From Capronia americana (taxonomy: Eukaryota; Ascomycota; Eurotiomycetes; Chaetothyriales; Herpotrichiellaceae), in the NCBI GenBank assembly GCA_016110215.1, contig JADWQD010000022.1:1-64000 (forward strand): a stretch of DNA of 64,000 nucleotides. The letters run 5' to 3'. The notes under the pieces are model-generated. The model had not been told where the DNA came from. It did not search any database and saw nothing but the letters and a program-made list of their open reading frames with translations. This document shows, piece after piece, positions 42,892 to 53,578 of the stretch. Each line of letters starts with the position of its first letter. Within the stretch, counting starts at the first letter, position 1. The position numbers and the translations under genes were made by a program.

Positions 42892-43617
42892 ATGTGCTAC
42901 TATACCGCTTCCTTTTTCCTGGAGTGCGGGCATGTTGAACTGTCCAGCAGTCCGATCGCCGACTCTCGTTGCTCGCGCCGGGACGCACAGGCCGTTCATC
43001 CAGATCGCAAACGAGACATAAAGAATGTGAAGGGCTTACATCCCAAAGAGTCCCACGCGGAACCATCGCTCCCAAGTCCTCCTGCAACACCGCCTCCCAT
43101 AACAGGGTGTCCACGGAAACTCATCCACCCGCTACACACGTTCCGCGTCAAGTCCCTGTGCCCAGACTGCCAGGAAGAACGTGATGCCCGCGTAGAGGCA
43201 TTTGAGGTAATAATGCGCGACGACCTCGAGCAGAGGATCCTGGCCCGATCGGCAGAGTGCAACGAACGAGGTACCGAATTTGGGAGGAGAAGGTTGTTCC
43301 GGGCTTCAACCACACTGGCAATGATAATGGATCCGTCTGTCCCAGCGAAGAGGGAATTTTCGGAAGAAGCATCGGAGAGTCATAGCAAGGCGGAAACGCT
43401 GAGATCGCCGACCGCTGAGAGCGTGGGGAAAGTGGTGGATGAATTTCGTCGGCGGGTAGGATGGAACCACGGCGAGGCTACGTTGACTCCGAAGGGATTG
43501 GAAGAGGTTCCCGTCGACCTGCCCGCAGCTACACCGTGTTCACCTTTAGCAGCGAGATTATCGTTCGCCGCATTTTCAGATGCTCCAGAGGGGGGGAAAG
43601 GTGATCTTGATTTCTAA
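42892..43617 (+). CDS. Hypothetical protein with N-terminal Cys/His motif
   Basis: The gene is intronless and encodes 241 aa. It begins MCYYTASFFLECGHVE, and a second pair CPDCQEERDARV follows near residue 94. This type of start (MCYY..F.CGH) with a later CxxC is seen in many fungal proteins of unknown role and may form a zinc site. The middle is Pro/Ser-rich and the C-terminal part is charged (VDEFRRRVGWNHGEA). There is no signal peptide or membrane segment. No function can be given. Confidence 0.7.
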   Translation: MCYYTASFFLECGHVELSSSPIADSRCSRRDAQAVHPDRKRDIKNVKGLHPKESHAEPSLPSPPATPPPITGCPRKLIHPLHTFRVKSLCPDCQEERDARVEAFEVIMRDDLEQRILARSAECNERGTEFGRRRLFRASTTLAMIMDPSVPAKREFSEEASESHSKAETLRSPTAESVGKVVDEFRRRVGWNHGEATLTPKGLEEVPVDLPAATPCSPLAARLSFAAFSDAPEGGKGDLDF

Positions 43618-44246
43618 CTCGCTGAAGCCAGAGTTCGCTCTGACCCGGGAAGCCAGCAAGGCGGTAACAAGGGCCGAGTGCCTCAGGGATCGCGACTGTG
43701 CTGGTTTGTTGCTGTGTATTGTGAACCATAGAAGTAATTGCTTGCCACAGCATTGCGACTCGAGCAAAGGGGGCCGAGGACCGTCGCGATCGAAACAGTC
43801 ATAAAATCTGACCTTTCTTTGGCTGCGAATTGCGACGACTGCGCCGTGACTGCCATGTTGACGCACAACTATTGAAATAGCTAGTCAAATGTTCGTACAT
43901 ACGAGGTACGTCGGAATGGCAGGTTATGTACTGCCGGACTCAGGACGGTGGCACAAGCAAAAAGAGCGGCAACAGCTGCATACCGAAAGTGGTCCAAGCG
44001 CAGGCCCAGGCTGGTGCCGCTCTAACGAGCTCGTGCGGGTGGTTCAAGACTGCAGCTCTGGCATGGTCGCTCGTAACACTGAAGACACTCTAGAGCTTCT
44101 TTCGATAGCTACGCTTCCCGACACCGCTCAACCGTAAGGTGTATCTGCTCAGAGAGACGAGCGCTTCTTTGACCTGCGCTCGTTTCGTCTCAGTTAACTC
44201 GCTCCCACTTCTCCCGTAGCCTGAACAGTCTCCTACAACATTCGCA
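43618..44246. other. Intergenic region upstream of nuo-12.3
   Basis: These 629 nt include the 3' UTR of the preceding gene and the promoter of the complex I subunit. No RNA gene or repeat is recognised. Confidence 0.35.
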
Positions 44247-44954
44247 ATGCCCACTCCAGAATCCGAGGGCTTTCTGCGACAGAAGCCCAAAGTCCCGCCT
44301 ACATTCCAAGGCGTCGATTTCCAAGACAATGAAGCAGTTGCAGACGCTAGGGATGCCATTATCCGGGAGCAGTGGGTACAGAAAATGATGCGGAGGCTGG
44401 TCGGCGAAGAAATGGGTATGTTCGCCCTCTTCTTGAGCAGTTCCAGTAGCGCCAGGGTATAAAACGGAAAGAGACTGGCATCATCGTCTATGGCGAGGCC
44501 GGCGAAACTTCGTCTTATCTTTCAGTCAAACTGGCCAATCGTCAGGAAACGCTGCGCTGTCATGAGATGCTGCTGTTCGGGCCATATTCTGACGTGTATG
44601 TTCCTCAGGAAAATGCTATGCCCGCGAAGGAGTCAACCACCTTGAGAAATGCGGAAAATACAGAGGTAAAAGCACACTGCGACTCTGCCTTCCAACGGCG
44701 TGCCCTTTCCACTTGTGTAGTTGTCATCAGCAGCTAATCAACTTGAACCAGACCGCTACCTTCAACTCCTCAAATCTACCCGCGAAGCTGGTTACCGAGG
44801 CCGGCAGCAAAATTATATCCCCGGCGTCGATGGGCCGGCAGGCGGTCCAGAGGTTCTGACAAACTACCCCAGTGCGCAAGAAGCAAAAGGTTCAAGAGGG
44901 TCGGATACAAGGCCTGGGAACACAACCGGCAAGGGTGGCGCAACGCTGTACTAG
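44247..44954 (+). CDS. nuo-12.3: NADH:ubiquinone oxidoreductase 12.3 kDa subunit (complex I, NDUFB10/PDSW type)
   Basis: This is an accessory subunit of the membrane arm of mitochondrial complex I. The exons are 44247-44415, 44609-44665 and 44752-44954, giving 142 aa. The start MPTPESEGFLRQKPKVPPTF and the core REQWVQKMMRRLV and GKCYAREGVNHLEKCGKYR match the Neurospora subunit as I recall it. Cys59 and Cys71 are the family's spaced cysteines, suited to the intermembrane space. The middle exon is only 57 nt and encodes just this Cys segment. The C-terminal 45 or so residues are Gly/Pro-rich and extend beyond the usual length of about 105 aa. There is no cleavable presequence, as is normal for this subunit. 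Confidence 0.92.
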
Positions 44955-45454
44955 GAGATGTCGGGAATGGAAAGGGGTTGTGCACAACATGCACCATACT
45001 CACGCCAAGCGGAGATATTGTACATACTACTGACCAACAGACCTCAACAACTGAGGACTCGACGGTCGTCCGCAATTCAGCACTGGCAAGATCATACTCG
45101 AGGAAGTCTCAGGGGCTAGGGACGCCATCAAGTTACCCCAAGGTCAACAAATTCGAGCTGCTTCTCTAGCCTTCGTCTCTGAAAGAATTCTTGACAGGGG
45201 CCGCTCGGGACTTGTCCAGCGTCATGCGGCGACTACCAGGTAGCTTCCGCGTCTGCTTTGGCAAGTTACAAGTAAGCTTTGCGATGTGGAAGCAACGTGC
45301 GTATAATATAGCTTTTGATTCCGGAATGCCTAGCTTATTCGAGGTAGCACGATGCTACCGAGCCTGACTTTTCCCTTGTGGCAGTCGGTCCTGCTCGATG
45401 CCGAATAAACGCCATCGAGGCCACCGTTGTCACAGGATCTTATCCCTCCGCGAT
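44955..45454. other. Convergent intergenic region
   Basis: This is the 500 nt between the 3' ends of nuo-12.3 (plus) and the GFA-domain gene (minus). It should carry both 3' UTRs. No ORF or repeat was recognised. Confidence 0.35.
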
Positions 45455-46027
45455 TCAGAGTTTGCTTCTTTTACCCGACTTTTCGGCGGCAAATGTCGCC
45501 AGAGCATCCATCAACGGCGGGCTCAGAGCGTCATACGGCTCCAACCCGATATCCTTCAATCTTTGCCTGACTTCACCCATCTTCTCCGGCGGATACCCTT
45601 GCTCGATCAAGCTTGACACGAAAGCAGCAAATTGCGGCTCCTGCCAGCCCTTGGCATCGCTCAGCTCTACATGCACAAAGCTGAGGCCCTTGAACGCGTG
45701 ATCCTTCTCGATGGGCCCGTACATGTGCACGCCACAGTCCTTGCACGCGTTACGGAGAATTGTAGCATCGGGGTTTAGGACGGCGAGCTTATCCCCGTTC
45801 TTGGTGACCTTGACGTTCTCGTCAGGGGTAACGGCGACAACGGCGAAAAGGGCGCCTTCTGGTTTCCAGCATTGGGAACATCCGCATGCGTGATTGTGGA
45901 GGACGTCGCCCTTGATCTCGACCTCGACCGGGTTGGACTTGCAGTGACAGCGAAGGGTGCCACCAGGGAAGTTGGGTTGACCCTTGACGAGGCCATTGTC
46001 GATCAAAGGATGGAGTGAGGGTGCCAT
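45455..46027 (-). CDS. GFA/CENP-V domain protein, glutathione-dependent formaldehyde-activating enzyme-like
   Basis: The gene is intronless and encodes 190 aa from ATG 46,027 ([17 protein letters not shown]). The Cys pattern is complete for the GFA fold: Cys27 and Cys29 (CHC), Cys48, Cys50 and Cys53 (ACGCSQCW), Cys95 and Cys98 (CKDCGVH). It also has GGTLRCHC and FVHVEL. The bacterial enzyme promotes S-hydroxymethylglutathione formation in formaldehyde detoxification. Fungal members closest to this form, with the C-terminal extension ([18 protein letters not shown]), are annotated that way, but the biochemical role is not firmly proven. It is cytosolic by sequence. It is divergent from palC across an 816-nt shared upstream region. 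Confidence 0.9.
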   Translation of the reverse strand: MAPSLHPLIDNGLVKGQPNFPGGTLRCHCKSNPVEVEIKGDVLHNHACGCSQCWKPEGALFAVVAVTPDENVKVTKNGDKLAVLNPDATILRNACKDCGVHMYGPIEKDHAFKGLSFVHVELSDAKGWQEPQFAAFVSSLIEQGYPPEKMGEVRQRLKDIGLEPYDALSPPLMDALATFAAEKSGKRSKL

Positions 46028-46843
46028 GGTGCGGTGATTCGTGTAGTTCTTCGTTTGTCGTTTGAACAGTGAGTGATAACAACTAGAGAACAATAACAAC
46101 GGGCTCGAACAGCACTTTCACCGGGCTTTTATACCTTCAGCAAAGCACCGGGTGTGTACCGCGCTCTTACCCGTAACCAAAACGGAGCTCATTTCGCCCA
46201 TTTCTCGGGTGCCATGCGTTGTATGAGGGGTAAAAGCTTCGCGTACAGTACAGTACACTGAAGCGGCCGCTCATCTATACCAGATTGAGGAGACAGGATC
46301 CCCTCGAAACAATCCGCAAGTCCGATTCACGACGGGATACCCCCTCTCGCATGCTGATGGGGCATGGATAGGGACATCAATGTCCCGGTCGGCAGTTGTG
46401 AGATGCCGACGCATTCACGCAAATGGCGAAATATCATGTCAGACTCGCGAACGAGGTGGAGGTGGAGCAGCACAGGGGAATCAGCCTTTTCGCAGGATAC
46501 GAATGCTGAAAGCGACCAAGATCCCGGCGAACGTGGAATATCCCGGGTGATTGTGGTGGAGATGCTCTCTGACCCGGGCTTTGCTGCTGTGAAGGGAAAA
46601 CGACATCGAGCTGCGGTCCGGAGTTAGGAAAGTCGACCACATTTGTGCAAACGTCGAACAGTTCCGCCGTAGGTTTTTGTTCGGGCAAGTGCAGGCCCAT
46701 TCGCGGCCACCAAGCCACCAAGCTCCTTGGAAGCAAGCAACGGGAAACAACCCAACTTCACTCCTGCCAAATTAGCTCTGGAACTCGCTCTGGCATCTAT
46801 TGGTTGAAGAAATCATAAGTCGTAGGGAGATCAAAACAGAACA
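46028..46843. promoter_or_regulatory. Divergent promoter region of the GFA gene and palC
   Basis: These 816 nt separate two divergently transcribed genes, so both promoters lie here. I looked for the PacC consensus GCCARG because palC is a pH-pathway gene and found no exact copy on either strand. Around 46,246-46,258 there is a short GTACAGTACAGTAC repeat. Confidence 0.45.
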
Positions 46844-48280
46844 ATGCCGTTTCCGTTTGTGCTTTCCACAACATCTCATATCTCCTTCCAAGCCAGCCTT
46901 ACCTCATCCACCCATCCATCACTTCCTCCCGCTGCTACCTCCCAGCGAGCCATTGTCCGGGCGGCGTTGAAAGCCCACAAGAGACTATCCCCATCCCATC
47001 AGGGCAATAATTTGTTGTCGCTTGCGTCCACGATCCAAACCTACCTGCGCTACCTCATTAGCTTAGACCTCGCGCTATCTGGCAAGGCTGTGGCTGGAGA
47101 AGACGTTGATATTGCTCTTGCCAAAGAGCCGGAGATCGAATGGCGTCCCACGCTCAGCTCCACTGCGATTCCAGGCCGTGAAAACGAACGTGTCAAGGGT
47201 AAAGGCCTTGACTATGAGATTTTCTTCATTCACCACACCCTGGCACTAATACAAAATTTACTGGCCAGGCAGTCTCTACTGGGCCTGTACGCCACAGTCA
47301 ACCCGACTACTGAAGAACGGACAGCTTCGGTCCAGAATGCGACGAGATTTTTGAAGACAGCTTACTCTCTCCACTCGTATCTACAGTTGAGAGCGAACTC
47401 ATCGACCGATGGACCTCCTACATTCCCCCCTGCTGCGGTTGACGTCTCGGCAGCCGTGCAATCTGGTCTCCAGCACTTGACACATGCAGAATTCAATCTT
47501 CTCTGTGTGCTGAAAGACGACCCATATCCAGCACTCCTGATCCAGTCAAGAAACAAAGACGACAAAGACTGGATGATCCGAGCACCTCAAATTCCCAAGG
47601 TACGCGCTCAAGTGCTGACACGGCTATGCATCGGGGCATCACAACACGCGTCTGCCTCGGCTGCCGCTTTGAAGATGGAAAGCACAAGAGTGTCAAAGGA
47701 TCTGCTGGAGTATTGTGACGGCATTCAACGATCATCCCGAGCAAAAGCATGCAGATTTCAGGCATTGGATGAGGATGGAAGTGGGCAAATAGGAAAGGCG
47801 ATTGCTTGGATCCGAGCAGCTATGGACGAGCTTGGGTTTGATGTGGGTAAGGAAGGCTCAAAGCCGTTTGGTCTTGGGAAGCTGAAGAATTCATGGCTTG
47901 AGCGGAGAGAAGACAAACGCATTGAAAAGGGCAGCACAAACTGGGGACTGGATGGTGGAAAGCTTGAAGAAGCCCGAATCGTGGAATACCTGGCCAAGAA
48001 GTTCAACAAGGAGAATGACACCATCAGCAACCAGTTGATACCTGAATGGAAGCCTTTGCTTGCAACTCTGCCCAGTGGGATGAACATGCCAATTGACGAG
48101 AGATGGAAACCGGCGGTGTTGGAGGAGGATGAGCTGGCATCAATGAGGGCTCCTCCAGACGAGGATGACCTCGCTGCTGCAAACAGTTCGGATGACGAGG
48201 CCGACATAGCGAAGGAACCGGTAGGCGCATTTCCGGGGACTCACAGAGACTATGGTGACAAGGCCACAAGCTATTATTAA
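46844..48280 (+). CDS. palC: pH-response regulator PalC (BRO1 domain)
   Basis: PalC is part of the fungal ambient-pH pathway. It links the plasma-membrane PalH/PalF complex to ESCRT-III (Vps32), leading to PalB cleavage of PacC. The gene is intronless and encodes 478 aa. The N-terminus MPFPFVLSTTSHISF and the blocks ALKAHKRLSP, EIEWRPTLSSTAIP, GLDYEIFFIHHTLAL, YPALLIQSRNKDDKDWMIRA and IPKVRAQVLTRLCIGASQHA are typical of PalC. The BRO1 domain fills most of the protein. The C-terminus is acidic (AANSSDDEADIAKEPVG). The length agrees with Aspergillus PalC (about 500 aa). It should sit at cortical endosomal sites at alkaline pH. Confidence 0.95.
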   Translation: MPFPFVLSTTSHISFQASLTSSTHPSLPPAATSQRAIVRAALKAHKRLSPSHQGNNLLSLASTIQTYLRYLISLDLALSGKAVAGEDVDIALAKEPEIEWRPTLSSTAIPGRENERVKGKGLDYEIFFIHHTLALIQNLLARQSLLGLYATVNPTTEERTASVQNATRFLKTAYSLHSYLQLRANSSTDGPPTFPPAAVDVSAAVQSGLQHLTHAEFNLLCVLKDDPYPALLIQSRNKDDKDWMIRAPQIPKVRAQVLTRLCIGASQHASASAAALKMESTRVSKDLLEYCDGIQRSSRAKACRFQALDEDGSGQIGKAIAWIRAAMDELGFDVGKEGSKPFGLGKLKNSWLERREDKRIEKGSTNWGLDGGKLEEARIVEYLAKKFNKENDTISNQLIPEWKPLLATLPSGMNMPIDERWKPAVLEEDELASMRAPPDEDDLAAANSSDDEADIAKEPVGAFPGTHRDYGDKATSYY

Positions 48281-49007
48281 GACGAGCGCTGGCCTCGGAT
48301 GGGAGTCGTGCTAAGACATCTTCAAGGTTCCGACGCTCTTCAAGGCAACCTTTCCTCGGCGAAGGAATATGCTGCTTGCTAGGCAGTAATACGATTTCCG
48401 CATCGCAGTTCACACAGCGGGCTAAGTTGTTCGGGCCCATGTCCAATACTTTGCTGATGCAACCCCGCGTGCAGCCCCCTCCATGTTTCGGCTTTGTTTC
48501 AACGACTTCACCACCCACCAATCATCGACTCTACCAACTCGATTTCCGTCACGTCGTCGCGTCCGTGGTCAGAGCTTGTCATGCCCGAGCACATCATCGT
48601 TCCTGCATGACCTTCTTATCAACCACCCAAGCGCGCACCATCCGCGAGAGTCCTAACATCACGGCGTGACAGCTGCAATGTAACTCATGCCACCGCTATG
48701 TCATGGTTGGATATGAGCGAGCCAACCCCGACTCTCTCGCTTGCACACTGTTCCGCTGCGGGATGGGTGTCGTGTTCCCATCGTGACCACTGGCCGCCGG
48801 CGCTTGACTTCAACGCAATCCCCGTTGGTGACGTCCATGTAGAATCACGATTGCTGACGGACATGGTGAGTGAAAAGGTCTTCCACAGCAAAGAAACAAT
48901 GTGCTGGTAGCCCCTTTCGTGTTGATATATATCTTCTTGGCTCCATTATCAGCCGGTTTCTGCCGTTCATTCTCTCGACACCGACCAGAGCAACAACGCC
49001 TCCCAAT
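48281..49007. other. Intergenic region
   Basis: This is the 727 nt between palC and the next plus-strand gene. Open frames here lack motifs. It presumably holds the palC 3' UTR and the next promoter. Confidence 0.35.
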
Positions 49008-49754
49008 ATGATCCTAAGTACGACAGCTCTCTGCCTCGCCTGCATTGTGAGTTTAACGCTCTTGCAGACAGCAGGAACCTCGGCGTTTCCCGTGCCGTTG
49101 CCGATACTGCCAAAGATCACAATACGACAAGGCTCGGCATCAGTGGCGGTCATCAAAACCGCCCTGCCACCGGATATGAGTTTAATACCGGGTGATGGAA
49201 CGCATGGCAAACGACAGGGACTGTCGGAAACTTTCAAACGAGGAACATATCACTCGCATGGGCCTAGATTCTATCCTTTCGATCCGGGAAACAGTATGTC
49301 CAGTCGTGGGGCTACTGTCGAGAACATGCCATCATCCCCGACGGCTCCCCCACCGGCGCCGACGACCAGGCCCAACACCACCCCACCCGACAAACGGACA
49401 CCGACAACACCTCCAACCGGAAACCCCACCCTGGGCGTGAACCCTTCTCCATCATCATACTACTCGTACTCGGCGCCGCTAGCCATGGGCATAAGGACAT
49501 TCCCTCCGACAACTGCGATATCGACGCTACCCGCACCGTTCCCACAGCCTCGTCCGAGTATCGAGACAGAATCGAGGTCGGCACCATTCCCCTTCCCAAT
49601 ATTTCCGAGCTCGGCTCCTCCTGTTAGCGGAACCCCTGACTGTCCATTTGAATCTCCGCGACCGCCCCTACCGACAGCAGAGACTACGAGTGCGAGCTTC
49701 CCGGTAATTGTGACGATATTCTCTCCCTCCACCTCGTCACCTACCACCTTGTGA
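49008..49754 (+). CDS. Secreted Pro/Ser/Thr-rich protein with dibasic sites
   Basis: ATG 49,008 starts a good signal peptide (MILSTTALCLACIVSLTLLQ, cleavage near TSA-FP), so it is preferred to the longer frame beginning at 48,870. The 248-aa product has two Lys-Arg sites flanking a short segment (GKR-QGLSETF-KR-GTYHSHGPRFYPF), which Kex2 could cut, then a long Pro/Ser/Thr-rich part without Cys apart from one near the end. A GTATGT donor-like site occurs near 49,292, so an intron is possible, but the frame is open throughout. The Pro/Thr-rich body suggests a cell-wall or extracellular O-glycoprotein. The family was not recognised. Confidence 0.65.
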   Translation: MILSTTALCLACIVSLTLLQTAGTSAFPVPLPILPKITIRQGSASVAVIKTALPPDMSLIPGDGTHGKRQGLSETFKRGTYHSHGPRFYPFDPGNSMSSRGATVENMPSSPTAPPPAPTTRPNTTPPDKRTPTTPPTGNPTLGVNPSPSSYYSYSAPLAMGIRTFPPTTAISTLPAPFPQPRPSIETESRSAPFPFPIFPSSAPPVSGTPDCPFESPRPPLPTAETTSASFPVIVTIFSPSTSSPTTL

Positions 49755-50489
49755 AGGTCTACTCTTCTACCTCGAGGTTGGAAGTGCGAGAAGGGGCAAA
49801 ACGCCGCATGATCGGGGTGCCCTCGGTGCGGAACAGCAAACGCCATATCTTGCGCAGCGCCCGATAAACAGCGAGTACTGGGTTGACTGACACGCTCTCG
49901 AAACGAGTTGTGATGAATTTCGCTCGACGACCCTCGAGTTGCATGAAGCTCTTCAAGAACGGGAGATGATTCTCGAGTTCTTTGGTCAGGAGGCCGGTGG
50001 GAATTCTTCCACCATGAATCAGACATCACGGGCCGGTGCACTTATATCAATGTCTCTGGAAAGCTTGGGCTGGACTCGAGAATGTAGGAACAGACTCTTT
50101 CTATGTGGCTCTAGGACATTCGCGTGGAAATTAGGTGTTGCCATCCGGAGCCGGTCATAGCTTTTGCGTGACTTTCTGATACCCTTCCCCATGCATCATT
50201 TCCAAACACTATCCATGCTTTTACAACATATTCATAACAAGTTGCAGTGGTACAACGTACAGACCAGTCTCATGTCGCGAATAGAGACACCAGGTTTGCA
50301 ATATAAGCCACGGTGGTAGATACATGCGATCATATGATCATGTCGGGTTCTACGACATTGGATGCGAGAAGAGACTCCTTTTTGCAAATGGAAGAGGTGA
50401 AGTGTCGCTAGCAACAACAGTAGTTGCGCATCAATGCACCATTCACATCGAATAGCACAGAGTCTTCTGTCCCCTTGGACGAGCTTCGC
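49755..50489. other. Convergent intergenic region
   Basis: This is the 735 nt between the 3' ends of the secreted-protein gene (plus) and vps1 (minus). Beyond short unsupported frames, I see nothing in it. Confidence 0.35.
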
Positions 50490-52966
50490 TTACAACACCT
50501 CGCCCACGATCTTCGCCGCCTCCTTGTACGTAGCCAACAACTTCTCGCATTTCTCCCTCTCCTTCTTGATCCCATCATCCTCATAGAGCAGTTCTCCAAA
50601 GAGATCTTCTCTGTATAGCTCGCTAACAAGACGGTTCTGCACCTCGTCCCTACTATGGTTGACGAGTAAATGCATGATGGCTTTGGGAACTTGATCGGCG
50701 ATGGTCTCGCGGACGATGTTGAAGTAAGACGAGATGAGCCGACGAATAAGTTCTGTTTCGAGGGCTTCGCGCTCTGTCAGGGCGGGTTCGGCGTTCTGTT
50801 CAGGCTGAAAGCGGCACAGTTAGCAGGATCCATGAAAATTGTGTGATTTCGCAATGTACTTACGAACAGTACCGTCGAATCACCGTACTCCGAGGCAGGC
50901 GCATAATCATCATTCATGGCCGGTGGGTAAACAGGCGATCGATCTGTAAAACTGCCACGCTCCATCCGCCGTATACTTTGCGAAAAGCTCGGGTCCGTGC
51001 TGTGGCTAGCATGTCTGTGTGCCACTGAAGCAGATGATGGAACGATAGCTGGACTTCCTGGCAACGCTGCACCCGGTAATCCGTTCTCTTTGCCGAAAAA
51101 GTAGTTTAGGAAAGAATCTCTCGCTGCACCAGTTGAGGCCGCTGTTGCTGTAATGCTGCCGAGGCCATTTTCGCGTTCACGAGCGACAGCAGGCGACATG
51201 CTTCTACTGAGAGTCGGGTGTTTCCTGTTGGGTAATGTGGTGGGCTTGTCTTCTTGCTCGGCTTCCTCATCATCTGGTGTGGCCGCACCGTTGACGCCCA
51301 GTTGCTTCCTGCGTTGCTGCTCTCGTTTACGCCTCTCTTGCTCCTGCGCAGCTCTCTTGTCCTTTTCGTTCTTACTTGCGATGACAGATGACATTGCGGC
51401 GGCCGCGCCAAGGAAGTTGGGATGATTCGTGTTGATGTATGCGCGCTGAATGGCGATCAGAGACTCGACATAACCCGAACACGGGCCAAGTCGCTCTCTT
51501 AGCAAGTCTGACACGACTTCGATGAGCTTGCCTTGTAGTCGTGGGAATCTTGAGAGTTCTGTTGATCCGCATGTATGACATATCTTAATCAGCTCTTCAT
51601 AGACCAACTCCACGCATCGCTGGCTGGGGATTTCCAGGAGCTTGATCTGCGGCTTCACCAGCAGATCGAAAGCAAGTTCGGGAACGAAAAGACTGGGACG
51701 AGGACCGGTAGAGTTTCGTATGGCTGTTCGGATGTCGAGGACAGAAAGGTTGTGCGTAGGATCGATGGTTTCGAGGGAGTTGCCAAAGACGGAGTTGAAG
51801 ATGTAGTATATCCTTGCGCCACCACAGAGCTCTTTGGTCGAGATCTCGGACGACGTACCGTCGATGGACGAGATAAATGATGTCGCAAAGCGAGTCATTA
51901 GTTGGAGGATCAGCGAACCGCGGTGCTCCTTGCCACTGAACTGTTTGCTGCCATAACTTGCCAGCTCTTGTTGCGTCTGGCCCATCAATGTGTTCAGCCG
52001 CGCCTTAATATCCGGCAACCTATCACGGATATGAGCCATAAGGGTCGTGTTTAGAGTCTTAGCCAAGTATTGTGTTCCACATCTTGTTGCCATGTTCCGA
52101 TATGCAGGGTGATGCCTAAAAAATTCGGCTTCAGATTTGAGGGCTTCAGACATGGGTTTGCTTGTCTGAATGTCTTGCTGAGACCGATTAACAACACCGA
52201 TGAATCCAAGCTTCAGTGGGTAGACGCGACCAGAAAGAATGTCGAGCGCGTTTGTGCCATGATCCATCAAGTCCAGCTTTGTGAGGACTCCGATTGTCCT
52301 TCTTCCCATAGGATCAACATGACGGGCAAGCTTGAGCGCCTCGGAATTTACGAGATCGACGTTTGCGGGGGAGACGGCCAGGATGATGCTGTTGGGTTTC
52401 GCGATATATTCGGAGATGAGAGTTCTGGTTTGTTTCTCGATGTCTGCGGGTTGATCGCCAATAGGGACCTTCGTCAGGCCAGGCAAATCAACCAAGGTCA
52501 AATTGAGGACGTGAGGGGAGAAGATCTTGAGGTTGATGGGCTGTCTGTTGATGCCTTTGTTGTTTCCTGCTATTCTCGCCGTCTCATTCTCAATCTCAGC
52601 CCGAACTTGGTTGAAGTCCGTGAATTTGCGACCTGGGATGTGAAGGAACTCTCCCCATTCTCCATGCTCTGCGACGCTCGTATAGGAGTGGGGAGCATGG
52701 ACGTCGCCGTTGCCGTTGGCAGTCTCGTCGTCATCTGGAGGGATATTGATGAGTTGTAGTATTAGTGGTCGGCGAGTAACAATGCCACTGCCTCGAGGGA
52801 GAAAGTCCCTTCCCACAATGTTCTCGAGGACGGAGGATTTGCCCGAAGACTGCGAGCCAACGACGACTATCTGAGGGAGATCGAGGGAATCATTGCCGAT
52901 TGTGTTGAAGACGAGGTCTTGGAGTTTGTTGACGGTGCGCAGGAGGTCGTCGCCTAGGGTGGTCAT
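50490..52966 (-). CDS. vps1: Dynamin-like GTPase Vps1
   Basis: Vps1 is a self-assembling GTPase acting in vacuolar protein sorting, endosome and Golgi membrane fission and peroxisome division. The exons are 52966-50864 and 50804-50490, giving 805 aa. The intron is 59 nt with a GTAAGT donor. ATG 52,966 (MTTLGDDLLRTVNKLQ) matches the family. The GTPase motifs are G1 GSQSSGKSS (37-45), G3 DLPG (160-163) and G4 TKLD (229-232). The middle and stalk follow. The GED at the C-terminus is largely in exon 2 (LIRRLISSYFNIVRETIADQ ... KLLATYKEAAKIV). There is no PH domain, as expected for Vps1. About 100 residues longer than yeast Vps1 (704 aa), mainly through a disordered insert before the GED and within the GTPase domain. 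Confidence 0.96.
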
Positions 52967-53578
52967 TGTTGGCAAGAATAGTCGCAACCAGCGAGAGGGA
53001 GTACTGTTTCAGAGGTGAAAAGTTGGCAGCTTGGGAATAGGTGGTCGCTCCGAAGGAGAGTGGGAGAAATGGTCCTCGCTGCAGAATGCGCGAAGAATAG
53101 ATGAGTTCAGCAGTGATAGAAACAAGCCTGCTGTGGAAATGGAGCTTAGGTCGCCACAAGCAGGCACATGTTTACTGTAAAGTATGGGTTGGTCCTGAGT
53201 GTGCAGCAGAACGCGGGTTGCAGATGCGAGGCACACACGAAGTGCAGGTTCACGAATCTCAAAATGAAATAAAATGACACAAACAACTGCTCGGATCTTG
53301 CGGGAGACAAGCCGAGTGAACTATGGCTGACAAGAGGGATTTAATCATTGGTCAACAGCGCCGCTGCCCTGACGTCGTTCTGGCAAGCCGCCTTGCGCAC
53401 TATCTCGATCCAGCAGCATCTCCATGCAGGATTCAAATGCACAAGACGCGGGGTCGAGCTATTACGACATGGACGCAGCCTCGACGATGATGTGCAGACA
53501 GAGAGCTCGCAAAGTTTCTCAATTAGCTGAATGACCATTCTCTGGACATTATCACTGTCCTCGCACTATCCTACCACC
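52967..53578. promoter_or_regulatory. Divergent promoter region of vps1 and the PEBP gene
   Basis: These 612 nt separate two divergently transcribed start codons, so both promoters lie here. No specific binding site is recognised. Confidence 0.45.

Noticed and set aside
46028..46843. PacC (GCCARG) sites in the palC promoter
   Set aside because: I looked for the exact consensus on both strands and saw only near misses such as GCCACC and GCCAAA.
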